Positions 9,616-19,068 are shown, counted from the stretch's first letter. The stretch: 64,000 nucleotides of DNA from Chitinophaga arvensicola (GCF_900110835.1 NZ_FOJG01000001.1:2261474-2325473), one strand, 5' to 3'. Notes: generated from the sequence alone by a model not told the origin. Numbers and translations are program-made.

Positions 9616-11790
9616 ATGAAGCTGCAAGGGCTTGTAAAAGTATGTGCTGCAGTGCTGTTTTGCTTAGGTAATCAGCAGCTGAAAGCACAGCAATTGAAGC
9701 TGGGAACTAATCCTTCTCTAACAAAACAATCTGCTATTCTCGAACTGGAAAGCAAAAAGCAGGCGCTCCTGATTACCCGCATCGCCGATAGTAACCAGAT
9801 CGTTTCACCGGTAAACGGGATGATTATTTACCTGGAGTCTGACAACACATTCCGTGTCCGGGCCAATAATTACTGGAATAAACTCATTGCTGATGGCGCT
9901 GTCAAAACCATTAACGGAGATGCTGCTGCCGTACAGAATATAACTGCTGTAAATACAGCCGGTACTTTCGGCTTCAACACTACAGCAGGTACCCATAAAC
10001 TGACCATCCCTGATGCCACTACTACCGCTGCGGGTTTCATGAACCTGGGCGCACAATCATTCAAAGGTCTTAAAACCTTCACCGAAGGATTGTATACAAA
10101 ATCATTGCGTGTAACCGATGACGTTAGTACGCCTACAAAATTATTAGGGAAAGATGTAAATGGAGATATCGCTTCACTTACGCTGGACGGTAACATGTCC
10201 ATCACTGCTGGCCAGTTGAACGTGGCAAATGGTACCGCCTCGTGGAATGCCAATAAATTAAAGAGTATAGATATTGATTTCACCGTGGCACCCACCACTA
10301 ACCAGGTGCTTACGTATGATGGTACAAAATGGATCGCGAAGAACGGCGCTACCGGTACCGGAACGGTGACTTCGGTAGGATTGACAATGCCAGGTATTTT
10401 CACGGTATCAGGATCACCGGTTACTACAAGTGGCACATTGGCCGCAAGCCTGAATCCACAGGCGGCCAAGGCCGTTTTGGTTGGCCCAATCAGCGGAGGC
10501 CTGACCACACCTACTTTCCGTGCATTAGAGGTTACTGATCTGCCAGATCTTTCCGGTTCTTATATCAAGAACACAACAACAACGCAAGCAACTTCAAACT
10601 TTAATATATCCGGTGCCGGTGTGATAGGTACCACACTTACTGTGACAGGTCTGGGAGCAGCAGGCTCTATTCCCTTTACAGGTTCAGGTGGACTAATATC
10701 TGTTAATAACGCCGGCCTCAGCTGGAATAACGCTACACCAAAATTAACAGTAGGCGGTACCATGCGGTTGACCGGTAACATTGGTACAGCCACTACAAAA
10801 ATATTAGGACGTGATAACAACGGTGATATCAGCAACGTAAATCTCGACGCCACCACGTTGGATTTTACCACTACCGCCGGTACCGTGGCGGTAAAAAAAG
10901 GAGATGCGATCTGGAATGCCAGCCAGTTGCAGGGGAAAGCGATTGCGAGCCCTTTGAATCCTGCAGACGGACAGGTGTTAAAGTGGAACCAGGCCTCGTC
11001 CACCTTTGTACCAGCAGAAGATATCACCGGTGGTACCTCCTATGGAGATATACCAGCCCCTACTGACGACATCAGTGGAGCTACTTCTACAGATCCTTTG
11101 TTCAGAATGAAAATCTGGAAAGGTTCCGGCAAAGTATCAAACGGTCCTAATACGGGACCCACAGGAGCTGCCGCATGGAGTGTTTTGGCTTTCCAGAATT
11201 CAAGCGGAGGTAACCAATATACCACACATCTTTATTTCGATAAAAATACACTCGCCATGAAGGAATGGGGTGGAGGAATACCACTCACAACGAATGCTGG
11301 AAATGGGTGGTATAAAGTAGTGACAACCGCTGGTGATAATATATTTGATAACGGCGGTATACTATATGCCAGTATGACTTCAGATGCTACTTCGGAAGTA
11401 ACACAGGACTACGCTAATTTTTTCTGGGATAAGACTAATAAAAGACTGGGGATTAAAACAAATACGCCAACTGCTAATCTTGACGTTAATGGTACTGTGA
11501 AACTTGGTACTGATGGGGATGTGTTTAACAGCCTTATCAAAGATGTTGCTACCAATACATCAAAATCAGTTGCTAAGGGCATCGGATTTATTGTAATCCC
11601 TTACACAGGAGCCAAAGTAAATGGTGTAGTCACTGTTTCCCCACGCACTGATCCCACAACCAATGTATTTATGATCGGGGCTGCCAGTATCAGAGCTGCA
11701 AATACCATTACGGTACAGGTATATAACACGGGTACGGCTACAAATAGTACATTCAATGCTATCTCCTGGGATATTACCATCATTCAGTAA
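9616..11790 (+). CDS. Secreted fibre-like repeat protein, copy 2
   Basis: 724 residues with a signal peptide ending near Leu-Lys-Ala24. The first mature residues (QLKLGTNPSLTKQSAILELE, then KKQALLITRI) repeat the N-terminal module of the preceding gene, so the two are paralogues that diverged after the head. The body is Thr/Gly/Ala-rich with repeated segments such as KILGRDNNGDISNVNLD and KLLGKDVNGDIASLTLD, typical of tail-fibre-like beta repeats. The C-terminal third (from about residue 475) resembles structures with a DKTNKRLGIKTNTPTANLDV fibre-cap motif. The stop is 7 bases before the next ATG. Surface-fibre function is inferred; no enzymatic signature is visible. Confidence 0.72.
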   Translation: MKLQGLVKVCAAVLFCLGNQQLKAQQLKLGTNPSLTKQSAILELESKKQALLITRIADSNQIVSPVNGMIIYLESDNTFRVRANNYWNKLIADGAVKTINGDAAAVQNITAVNTAGTFGFNTTAGTHKLTIPDATTTAAGFMNLGAQSFKGLKTFTEGLYTKSLRVTDDVSTPTKLLGKDVNGDIASLTLDGNMSITAGQLNVANGTASWNANKLKSIDIDFTVAPTTNQVLTYDGTKWIAKNGATGTGTVTSVGLTMPGIFTVSGSPVTTSGTLAASLNPQAAKAVLVGPISGGLTTPTFRALEVTDLPDLSGSYIKNTTTTQATSNFNISGAGVIGTTLTVTGLGAAGSIPFTGSGGLISVNNAGLSWNNATPKLTVGGTMRLTGNIGTATTKILGRDNNGDISNVNLDATTLDFTTTAGTVAVKKGDAIWNASQLQGKAIASPLNPADGQVLKWNQASSTFVPAEDITGGTSYGDIPAPTDDISGATSTDPLFRMKIWKGSGKVSNGPNTGPTGAAAWSVLAFQNSSGGNQYTTHLYFDKNTLAMKEWGGGIPLTTNAGNGWYKVVTTAGDNIFDNGGILYASMTSDATSEVTQDYANFFWDKTNKRLGIKTNTPTANLDVNGTVKLGTDGDVFNSLIKDVATNTSKSVAKGIGFIVIPYTGAKVNGVVTVSPRTDPTTNVFMIGAASIRAANTITVQVYNTGTATNSTFNAISWDITIIQ

Positions 11791-11797
11791 TCATTAA

Positions 11798-13366
11798 ATG
11801 AGAAAAATATACTGCATCATATGGCTACTGATTTCTTTTGCTGGCGGAGCCTCCGCCCAGCAAGGGGTCTACATCCCTGCCGGCGCTACCGTATGGCTCG
11901 CCGGTAATACCAACGTAGGCATCTTCGCTGATATGACCAACAACGGTATCCTCGGTTCCAATCCAAATACTACCTTTTATTTCCTCAGTAAACTATGGAC
12001 TAACGGTAACGGTGCTACGCTTCCGGATGAAAGTGCGGATGGCATCTCCGGTACCGGCGGTACTTTTCTTTTCTCAGGTAATACGCAACAAAAAGTATTT
12101 GGTGCTTATAGCTTCATTTCACGCACAGGCGCCAGTTTTCCGAACTTACAACTGAATAATCCTGCCGGTTTATTGCTGGATGATCTCAGCGATCTGAAGA
12201 TCCGCAACAACCTGCATTTTGCAAATGGCCGGATCTATCTCAATGGCTGGAACCTGCAGGTAGGTGAAAAAAATCCCGGTAGCATTACCGGCTACAACGA
12301 TGGCCGTTATGTGGTGACCGGCAAAGGAATCGCTGGTGGATTATTATATCGTGCCGCCATCAGTAATGCCGATGGGAAAGTAGTATACCCGATAGGAACG
12401 GATGATGACAGTTATTCTCCTGCGGCGGTGCTGATTACCGGCGCAAAGGATATGATCGGCGCCCGCACCTACGACAGCGTTTTCACAGTAGCTGCAGGCG
12501 GTACTTCCTATCCTGACAGCTTTGTAAATAAATCCTGGAATATTCGCCGGGCAGATAATAGTGGGGGAGAAGTAGATGTGATTCTCCAGCATATGGATGT
12601 CAGTGAACTGCCGGCTTATGCTACTTCCCGCGATAGCAGTTTCATTACCCGCTTTGTAAGCGGTGTATGGGATTTTATGCAGACTATTCCAAACAAGCCG
12701 TTGGCGGGTACCTTGAGCACTACTGCCATGAATCAGCCGGCTACTATGCACCTGCGCCATTTCAACGATCTCGGTGGCAGCGAATATTTTGCAAAAACCG
12801 CATTGATTGGATCGGCTAAACCTGTCATGTTCCTCAGCTTTGAGGCATATCGCATTACTCCTACCGTGGTACAGCTGGACTGGACCACCAGCCGGGAAAT
12901 TTATAATGCCCGGTTTGAAATTGAACGCCGCTACGAAAGAGAAGAAGGATTCGTAAAAATAGGTATCCTGCCTACTAAAGCCATCAATGGTAATAGCAGT
13001 ACGCCATTCAGTTATACCTACCCGGATGTAAATGATTACGACGATTGGACCTATTATCGTATTAAGGCAGTGGGCAAAAACGGCAAAATTGTTTATTCTG
13101 AAGTCCGTGCAGTGCCGCCATTCGTTCAGATCAACGTATTCCCGAACCCGAATAATGGTCATTTTAAAGTCAAAATACGTGGTCTCCGTGGAGATATGCT
13201 CATACAACTCCGCGATACCTGGAGCCAGGTAATGCGTTCTTATGAAGTGAAAAAAGATGCAGACGTAAACATGTCAGATCTCCCTGCTGGTATGTACTTC
13301 CTGGTGATTTACCATAAAGAAACAATGAAAGTGGCCTACACCTGTAAGGTAGTAGTGGCACAATAA
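11798..13366 (+). CDS. T9SS-sorted secreted protein (type A sorting domain)
   Basis: 522 residues with a signal peptide cut after Ala-Ser-Ala20. The last 80 residues form a type A T9SS sorting domain: VFPNPNNGHFKVKI, a middle strand, then DLPAGMYFLVIYHKE and a terminal VVVAQ. The protein should therefore cross the outer membrane through T9SS and be anchored or released at the surface. The body has beta-rich repeats; a segment near 350-440 resembles fibronectin-like strands. It starts 7 bases after the fibre-like gene, so the three genes form one operon. A T9SS component, PorW, is encoded at 36364. Substrate or partner is unknown. Confidence 0.85.
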   Translation: MRKIYCIIWLLISFAGGASAQQGVYIPAGATVWLAGNTNVGIFADMTNNGILGSNPNTTFYFLSKLWTNGNGATLPDESADGISGTGGTFLFSGNTQQKVFGAYSFISRTGASFPNLQLNNPAGLLLDDLSDLKIRNNLHFANGRIYLNGWNLQVGEKNPGSITGYNDGRYVVTGKGIAGGLLYRAAISNADGKVVYPIGTDDDSYSPAAVLITGAKDMIGARTYDSVFTVAAGGTSYPDSFVNKSWNIRRADNSGGEVDVILQHMDVSELPAYATSRDSSFITRFVSGVWDFMQTIPNKPLAGTLSTTAMNQPATMHLRHFNDLGGSEYFAKTALIGSAKPVMFLSFEAYRITPTVVQLDWTTSREIYNARFEIERRYEREEGFVKIGILPTKAINGNSSTPFSYTYPDVNDYDDWTYYRIKAVGKNGKIVYSEVRAVPPFVQINVFPNPNNGHFKVKIRGLRGDMLIQLRDTWSQVMRSYEVKKDADVNMSDLPAGMYFLVIYHKETMKVAYTCKVVVAQ

Positions 13367-13369
13367 AAA

Positions 13370-13418
13370 GGTTGGAATTTCCCCCTATCGGAAATTCCAA
13401 CCCTTTTGTTTTGATTTT
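13370..13418 (+). terminator. Terminator of the fibre/T9SS operon
   Basis: Bases 13370-13382 pair with 13390-13402 (13 pairs, loop CCCTATC), followed by a T-rich tail. It starts right after the stop codon. Confidence 0.9.
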
Positions 13419-13482
13419 CTCGGAGATTTGCCCCAATTTTGTAGCGTTCTTCCCTATAGACGATTCATTTAAACAGCTAGTT

Positions 13483-14172
13483 TTGAAAAAAATAATCATC
13501 ACGATAGATGGCTACTCTTCATGTGGCAAAAGCACCTTAGCAAAGCAATTGGCTAAGAAGCTGAACTATACTTATATAGACAGCGGTGCGATGTATCGTG
13601 CGATTACCCTTTATTTTATTCAAAACCGCATCGACTGGCAGTCACATGAAGCGGTGGCGGCTGCATTAAGGGATGTACACCTGGATTTTGTGCCTAATTC
13701 CCTCACCGGGCTCAGTGAAATGTACCTCAATAACGAAAATGTGGAACACCTGATCCGCGAAATGGTGGTGGCTGAAAAGGTAAGCGAGGTGGCTGCAGTG
13801 AAAGAGGTACGCGACCTGGCCGTGGCGCAGCAAAAGAAAATGGGCGCCCGCAAAGGCATTGTGATGGATGGCCGCGATATCGGTACGGTGGTTTTCCCAC
13901 ATGCAGAACTGAAGATCTTTATGACCGCTGAAATCGCGATCCGTGTTCAGCGCAGGTTTAAAGAGATATATGAGAAAAACAGGAACATTACCCTGGAAGA
14001 AGTAAAACAGAACCTCGAACTGAGAGATTATATAGATGCCAACCGTGAAATCAGCCCATTACGGAAGGCAGATGATGCTATCATCCTGGATAACAGCCAC
14101 TTGAATCTTGAAGACCAGCTTCAACTTGTCATGCAGTGGGTAGAAGATGCGATCATGGCGCATTCCTCATAA
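13483..14172 (+). CDS. cmk: Cytidylate kinase, TTG start
   Basis: CMP/dCMP kinase of nucleotide metabolism. The protein begins KKIIITIDGYSSCGKSTLAK, with a P-loop close to the N-terminus (GYSSCGKST) as in all Cmk proteins. Later signatures are the tyrosine-containing IDSGAMYRAI and MDGRDIGTVVFP. The frame is open further upstream, but that extension runs through the preceding terminator hairpin and has no Cmk homology. No ATG lies near the P-loop. The TTG at 13483 gives 229 residues, the normal family length of about 225-230. The exact start is an inference from family length and hairpin position. A stretch of more than 600 bases to the next gene follows. Confidence 0.93.
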   Translation: MKKIIITIDGYSSCGKSTLAKQLAKKLNYTYIDSGAMYRAITLYFIQNRIDWQSHEAVAAALRDVHLDFVPNSLTGLSEMYLNNENVEHLIREMVVAEKVSEVAAVKEVRDLAVAQQKKMGARKGIVMDGRDIGTVVFPHAELKIFMTAEIAIRVQRRFKEIYEKNRNITLEEVKQNLELRDYIDANREISPLRKADDAIILDNSHLNLEDQLQLVMQWVEDAIMAHSS

Positions 14173-14499
14173 AATATTATTTTCTTTTATTAAAACTCTT
14201 TTATACATTTGTTATGTGACTGGTTAGTCACCAACCCGATAATTTTTCCACATCCTCAGAAATTTCCAACAGAATTTTAATTGAATGCCAAATGGCGCCA
14301 TTTTTTATGGGCATTTTGTGCATCCCAACCTGATCCTCCCTGAAAAATACTGCTTAGGTAATTTTTGTATGGACTGAAGTCGCTGTGCCGTTGATTAGAG
14401 TGAATAAGACAAGAAGAATAGTTGCGTAAGACGCGTTATCATATATCGTGCTTTCGGAAAGAAAGGTCTTATCCTAGCTATATCCACAAGGACCCTTTG
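14173..14499. other. Intergenic region downstream of cmk
   Basis: No gene seen. TACATTTG (14203-14210) matches the -7 promoter consensus but lacks a clear -33 partner. Inverted TAAGAC / GTCTTA pairs lie near 14407 and 14466. Any transcript started here could run into the structured element and terminator at 14500-14680. No RNase P, tmRNA or SRP RNA signatures are present. Confidence 0.45.
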
Positions 14500-14680
14500 C
14501 TATTAACCGATTATAATATCAATATAATATAAAATTCAGTCTGTGTGGGTATAACCGCTACCAGCAGACATTTAAGGTAATGTGGGATGGCGTGGCACGC
14601 CATGGCCGTTCCATATTTTCAGTAGGTGTATTCGGTTAATAGGAAGAAGGGGCGAATTCTTTCGCCCTTTCGCTTTTTTT
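14500..14680 (+). ncRNA. Candidate structured small RNA with closing stem and terminator
   Basis: CTATTAACCGA (14500-14510) is exactly complementary to TCGGTTAATAG (14632-14642), closing a 143-base domain. Inside it, ATGGCG / CGCCAT forms a tight stem around 14587-14603. A good intrinsic terminator follows directly. Long RNAs with paired ends resemble 6S-type RNAs in outline, but no specific family is recognised. Strand is assigned from the terminator. An alternative is a long 5' leader of the kinase gene. Confidence 0.4.
14647..14680 (+). terminator. Intrinsic terminator upstream of the TPR kinase
   Basis: AAGGGGCGAA (14647-14656) pairs with TTCGCCCTTT (14661-14670), loop TTCT, followed by CGCTTTTTTT. 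It ends a transcript started between cmk and the kinase gene. Confidence 0.85.
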
Positions 14681-14803
14681 AACTTTTTGATTGTCAGGTG
14701 AAGCCGGTTTGCCAGCTGAGTGTCCATTTACTCCGTTATCTTCAAATCGCTACACGTTATTCGTAATTCTTTTTTTAAATTGTGTAGTCACACAGACCAG
14801 CCA

Positions 14804-16756
14804 ATGTCTATAAAAGGTGTATGTTTTTTATGCTTGCTCCTGTTGGGAGCCTGTCTTGCGGCGATAGCCCAGGATTCACTGCGTGTATACCGGCTGCTCG
14901 ATTCTATTCACCAACTACCGGCAGATACGGGAAAAGTGTCGTTGCTGCTAAATAAAGGCAGGGCAAACAGCCGCTTTTTTGAATCCCGTAAAGGCGAAAA
15001 TCTCTTTTGGCAGGAAGCACTCACCATAGCACAGCAGATCAGATACCCTAAAGGAATTTCATTGATTTACAATGAAATCGGCACCAGCAAGCGAAATAAA
15101 TCACTCTACATCATTGCAGAAGACTTTCATGAGAAAGCCCTCAAGGCCGCTGAAGAAGCGAAGGATACACTGCTCATCGCCTTCTCGCTGAATAACGCAG
15201 GCGTTGATTGCCGGCGGCAGGACAAATTGCAGAAAGCCTTCGACTATCACGTAAAAGCACTTACCCTCGCAGAAAGCATTAATGATGTCCGGAATATCTG
15301 CGTGGCCACCAACAGTATCGGGAACATCCAGCTGACAACAGAAAAATATGACGACGCCATCAATCATTTCAGCCGTGCACTGGAGCTGGAAGAAAAAAGC
15401 AATAATGAGCTGGGCGTGGCCATTAACCTGGGTAACCTGGGATATGCCTACCAGGGACAGAACAAACTCGACCTGGCCATTCAATATTACAAACGTTCAC
15501 TGGTGATGAACCAGAAAATGGACCGGGCTATCGGTATGGCTATCTGCTACAATGCGCTCGGTGCTGCCTATAAAGAAAAGAAAGATTATCCTGCCGCTAT
15601 GGAATACCTGCAGAAGGCCCTGGAGGTAAATGATAAGGTAGAAGATAAAGTACATGTGGCAGAAAGCTATCTCAGTATCGGGAAGCTTTTAGGTGCGGAA
15701 GGCAGACACGCCGAAGCCCGTGAATATATCCAGCAGTCGATTGATATCAGTACTTTCTGGGGTTTTAAATCCATGCTCATGGACGCTTATAAAGCCCTGG
15801 CAGCCGATTTTAAGACCAGCGGCGATTTTGAAAAATCACTGGAAGCCACCGATAAATCACTGCTGTATAAAGATAGTATCCTGGATGAGAAATCGGCCAT
15901 GGCGCTGGCACAGATGCAAACCATCTACGAGGTTGACAGAAAGGATAACCACATCCGGAACCTGGAGCACGATAAAATGGTGGTAGCACTCCGTACCAAG
16001 CGCAATGTGGTCGTTACTTTTTTCCTGGCAGCCTTCCTGTTAATGGCTATTGTAGGGGGATTTTTCTATATCCGTCACCGTAATCTGCAGGCCAATAAAC
16101 AAACACTCCAGCTGGAACTGCGTTCACTCCGCTCCCAGATGAACCCGCATTTCATTTTTAATTCCCTCAGTTCTATTCACCGGTATATCTGGAGTAATAA
16201 CCAGGAAGAAGCATCTGATTATCTGACCAAGTTTTCCCGGCTCATGCGCCTCATCCTGGATAATACCCAGCATACTTTTGTAACACTGAATAAAGAACTG
16301 GAATCACTCAGGTTGTATCTTGACCTGGAATCATTGCGCTGTAACGGTATCTTTGAATACCGCTTTTTCATAGATGCAGATATCAATGATGATGAAGTGC
16401 TGATACCTCCTATGATATTACAACCCTATGTGGAAAATGCCATCTGGCATGGATTGGTGCATAAGCACCCGGATGAAAAAGGAATACTGGATATTGAAAT
16501 CGTATTAAATAAGAGAAGCCTGGTATGTACTATCACGGATAATGGCATTGGCAGAAAGAAGGCCATGGAGATCAAAGAAAAGAAAGGGCGCCTGCATAAT
16601 TCAGTAGGTATGAAAGTGACAGAAGGCCGGATAGACCTGATCCGGAAAATCAATAACAAAGAGGCCAGGGTGACCATCACCGACCTGGAAGATGAATCCG
16701 GCAAAGCAACAGGTACGAGAGTCTCCATTGTTTTGCCCGCTGAGTTTATATTTTAA
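14804..16756 (+). CDS. TPR-containing LytS-type sensor histidine kinase
   Basis: 650 residues from the ATG at 14804, chosen because it opens a clear signal sequence (VCFLCLLLLGACLAAIAQ); a GTG frame extension to 14720 has no such feature. After export signals come about six TPR repeats (roughly 60-340), a coiled linker, one membrane helix (about 402-424), the His_kinase domain with LRSQMNPHFIFNSLSS (phospho-acceptor His near 449), and an ATPase domain with PYVENAIWHGL and a late glycine box. TPRs would lie in the periplasm. This is the LytS/YpdA-like class common in Bacteroidota, paired with the LytTR regulator 55 bases downstream. The signal sensed is unknown. Confidence 0.88.
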   Translation: MSIKGVCFLCLLLLGACLAAIAQDSLRVYRLLDSIHQLPADTGKVSLLLNKGRANSRFFESRKGENLFWQEALTIAQQIRYPKGISLIYNEIGTSKRNKSLYIIAEDFHEKALKAAEEAKDTLLIAFSLNNAGVDCRRQDKLQKAFDYHVKALTLAESINDVRNICVATNSIGNIQLTTEKYDDAINHFSRALELEEKSNNELGVAINLGNLGYAYQGQNKLDLAIQYYKRSLVMNQKMDRAIGMAICYNALGAAYKEKKDYPAAMEYLQKALEVNDKVEDKVHVAESYLSIGKLLGAEGRHAEAREYIQQSIDISTFWGFKSMLMDAYKALAADFKTSGDFEKSLEATDKSLLYKDSILDEKSAMALAQMQTIYEVDRKDNHIRNLEHDKMVVALRTKRNVVVTFFLAAFLLMAIVGGFFYIRHRNLQANKQTLQLELRSLRSQMNPHFIFNSLSSIHRYIWSNNQEEASDYLTKFSRLMRLILDNTQHTFVTLNKELESLRLYLDLESLRCNGIFEYRFFIDADINDDEVLIPPMILQPYVENAIWHGLVHKHPDEKGILDIEIVLNKRSLVCTITDNGIGRKKAMEIKEKKGRLHNSVGMKVTEGRIDLIRKINNKEARVTITDLEDESGKATGTRVSIVLPAEFIF

Positions 16757-16811
16757 AGGAACGATAAACCATAAAACAGCTGATAGCTGACAGCTAACAA
16801 AAGCTACATGT

Positions 16812-17576
16812 ATGAGCGAAATAAAAGCTATCGTCGTCGATGATGAGCAACACTGCATTGATGCACTGCAAACAATGCTGGAAAAAAAATGCCCCGGTGT
16901 ACAGGTGATTGGAACGGCAAAAAGCGTAAGGGAAGCAAAAGAACTGGTAGATGAGTTACAACCGGACCTGGTATTTCTTGATGTGGAAATGCCTTACCAG
17001 AACGGGTTTGAGTTATTGAAACTCTTTGATAAGGTATACTTCGACGTCATTTTTACCACTGCTTACGAGCAATACGCACTCAAGGCAATTAAGTTCAATG
17101 CGCTGGACTATCTGCTGAAACCCTTCAGCATAAAGGAACTGCAGGAGGCGCTGGAAAAATGCCGGGAGAAAAAATTAAACCGCCCCAAAGAATTGGGTAT
17201 TTCTCCTATGGAAGTGTTTTTGCAGAATATGAAAACACTCCAGCAAACCCATAAGAAGATAGCGCTGCCAACGATCAATGGCCTGGTGTTTATGCCGGTG
17301 CAGAATATCGTGCGTTGTGAATCTACCGGTAACTATACCCGCATTTTCTTTACCGATAAAAAGAACCTGATGGTATCCCGTCCGCTGAAAGAGTTTGAAG
17401 AGTTGCTATCTGATGTGGATTTCTTCCGGGTACATAATTCCCACTTGATAAATATGCAGCAGATGCAGTCCTACATACAGGGTGAAGGCGGCTTTGCGCT
17501 GATGAGCGATGGTACCCAGGTGGAAGTGTCCAGGAGACGCAAAGCAGAGTTTCTGAAGAAGGCAATGCAGTTTTAA
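16812..17576 (+). CDS. LytTR-family response regulator
   Basis: 254 residues. The receiver domain (about 1-120) has acidic residues Asp10-Asp11, phospho-acceptor Asp57 in LVFLDVEMP, and Lys in YLLKPFS. A LytTR DNA-binding domain follows (about 150-250), with FLPVQNI-like strands, RCESTGNYTRIFF and FFRVHNSHLIN. It follows the TPR kinase by 55 bases on the same strand, so the two form a cognate two-component pair. Target genes are not identifiable here. Confidence 0.93.
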   Translation: MSEIKAIVVDDEQHCIDALQTMLEKKCPGVQVIGTAKSVREAKELVDELQPDLVFLDVEMPYQNGFELLKLFDKVYFDVIFTTAYEQYALKAIKFNALDYLLKPFSIKELQEALEKCREKKLNRPKELGISPMEVFLQNMKTLQQTHKKIALPTINGLVFMPVQNIVRCESTGNYTRIFFTDKKNLMVSRPLKEFEELLSDVDFFRVHNSHLINMQQMQSYIQGEGGFALMSDGTQVEVSRRRKAEFLKKAMQF

Positions 17577-17694
17577 ACGGTGATTTCCAGTGGGTTCACA
17601 GGAGGCCTGCTCCGATTTTATTCGTTTTTATGCCAGTTATAATTAATAACCTACCATATAATAATTGGCTATTGCGGGCATATTTCAGATAGGT

Positions 17695-17805
17695 TACTTT
17701 TGAATTACGATTTCAATATAAACGCAATATAAAGATTTTATACTCTGCATTACTAGCGTGATTAGCCCCAAAGAAAAAAGACACCTTATTGGTGTCTTTT
17801 TTGTG
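17695..17805 (+). promoter_or_regulatory. Possible small transcription unit: TACTTTTG box plus terminator
   Basis: TACTTTTG (17695-17702) matches TAnnTTTG, with ATTG about 20 bases upstream as a weak -33. A terminator ends the stretch 70-100 bases later: AAAAAAGACACC (17774-17785) pairs with GGTGTCTTTTTT (17791-17802), loop TTATT. Either a sRNA of about 95 bases is made, or the terminator simply serves the LytTR gene and, in reverse, ispH. No peptide is encoded. Confidence 0.4.
17774..17802. terminator. Bidirectional terminator, LytTR regulator / ispH
   Basis: A 12-bp perfect stem whose arms are themselves A- and T-runs, so it works as a terminator in both directions between the convergent genes. 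Confidence 0.88.
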
Positions 17806-17844
17806 TATACGATATTATAATCTGTTATATACGAATAGCGAATT

Positions 17845-19068
17845 TTAATCAATTAAAGCCATTTCATCTGCCTTATGCTCCAGCTGGTAAAAGGAAAGTA
17901 AGCGACGGATGACACCTTCAACGAGGGCGTCCGGACAGGATGCGCCACTGGTCAGCAATATCGTAACAGTGGGTTGATCCGGTAAAAATTCCTGGCTCTT
18001 GATTTCCTGTGAATGATGAAAATCCCAATGATCTATCGCGTTGGCCGAAAGCATTTTTTCGGGAGATGAAATAAAATAGGTGGGCAATTTTTCTTCACAC
18101 AATTCTACGAGGTGAGAAGTATTGGAACTATTGTAACCACCCACCACAATGGCCAGATCGGCGGGCTCCAGTAACATTCCGGTAACGGCCGTCTGATTGT
18201 CATTGGTGGCATAGCACAATGTATCGCGGGTATCGGCAAATCTTTCGCCGGCAGTAGCCTCTGTGAGTTGGAAATGAGTCACCATTACCTGCCGGATGTA
18301 ATCTGCAATAGCCTGTGTTTCTGTTGCCAGCATGGTTGTCTGGTTCACTACTCCTACCCGTTGAAGATCTGTAGACGGATTAAAGCCCGGGGAGTATTGT
18401 CCTTTAAACAGGTCATTGAATTCTTCCGGTGCACGCTGCCCGGTGATAAACTCCGCCAGTAACGCGGCTTCTTTGATATCCTTCACTACTACTGTAGGTG
18501 TGCCCGCCTGGCTATGGGAAAAGGTAGCCCTGGTTTCCTCATGTTTGGGCTTGCCGTGTACAATGACAGTATAGTTTTTCTTGCCTATCTGATCAGCCTT
18601 GTTCCATACGCGTTCCACAAAAGGACAGGTAGTGTTGTATTTCAGTGGTTCAATACCCAGGGAGGCCAGTTTACGTTCTGTTTCCAGGGTGGTGCCGAAA
18701 GCAGGTATAATCACAATATCATCTGCCTGGAGGCTTTCCCAGGGAACGAGCTGATGGCCGGCAGTATCCATAATAAACTGTACGCCACGGTCCAGCAAAT
18801 CGTTGTTTACATGCGGATTGTGGATCATTTCGCTCAGCAGGAAGATGCGTTTGTCCGGGTTTTCATCTACTGTTTTGAAGGCAATCTCTATCGCGTTTTC
18901 CACACCATAGCAAAATCCGAAATGCCTGGCCAGCTTGATTTTGATCGGGCCAAAATCGAGCTCAGTGGGTGTGAAATCCTTTTTCATGCGGTCCTGCTGT
19001 TTGCGCTGGTTTTTAATGGCGCTGATCAGCGGACTGCGATATATAACCGGAACGTTAAATGTTTTCAT
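17845..19068 (-). CDS. ispH: 4-hydroxy-3-methylbut-2-enyl diphosphate reductase
   Basis: IspH is the [4Fe-4S] enzyme of the last MEP-pathway step, making IPP and DMAPP. The three cluster cysteines are seen in FGFCYGVENA, TTCPFVERVW and SGASCPDALVEGV. At 407 residues it is the long form found in Bacteroidota, with an N-terminal extension and insertions relative to the E. coli protein of about 316 residues. Translation from 19068 gives the N-terminus seen in this family. It lies 36 bases after the rhomboid gene on the same strand, so both may be read from one promoter. Confidence 0.95.
   Translation of the reverse strand: MKTFNVPVIYRSPLISAIKNQRKQQDRMKKDFTPTELDFGPIKIKLARHFGFCYGVENAIEIAFKTVDENPDKRIFLLSEMIHNPHVNNDLLDRGVQFIMDTAGHQLVPWESLQADDIVIIPAFGTTLETERKLASLGIEPLKYNTTCPFVERVWNKADQIGKKNYTVIVHGKPKHEETRATFSHSQAGTPTVVVKDIKEAALLAEFITGQRAPEEFNDLFKGQYSPGFNPSTDLQRVGVVNQTTMLATETQAIADYIRQVMVTHFQLTEATAGERFADTRDTLCYATNDNQTAVTGMLLEPADLAIVVGGYNSSNTSHLVELCEEKLPTYFISSPEKMLSANAIDHWDFHHSQEIKSQEFLPDQPTVTILLTSGASCPDALVEGVIRRLLSFYQLEHKADEMALID

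Noticed and set aside
12344..13207. 287-codon reverse frame in the T9SS-sorted gene
   Set aside because: No domain, and the sense strand has a signal peptide and a T9SS tail.
7672..13366. Fibre-like genes as part of a prophage
   Set aside because: All three proteins carry signal peptides, one has a T9SS tail, and no capsid, tail, terminase, lysis or integrase gene is nearby.
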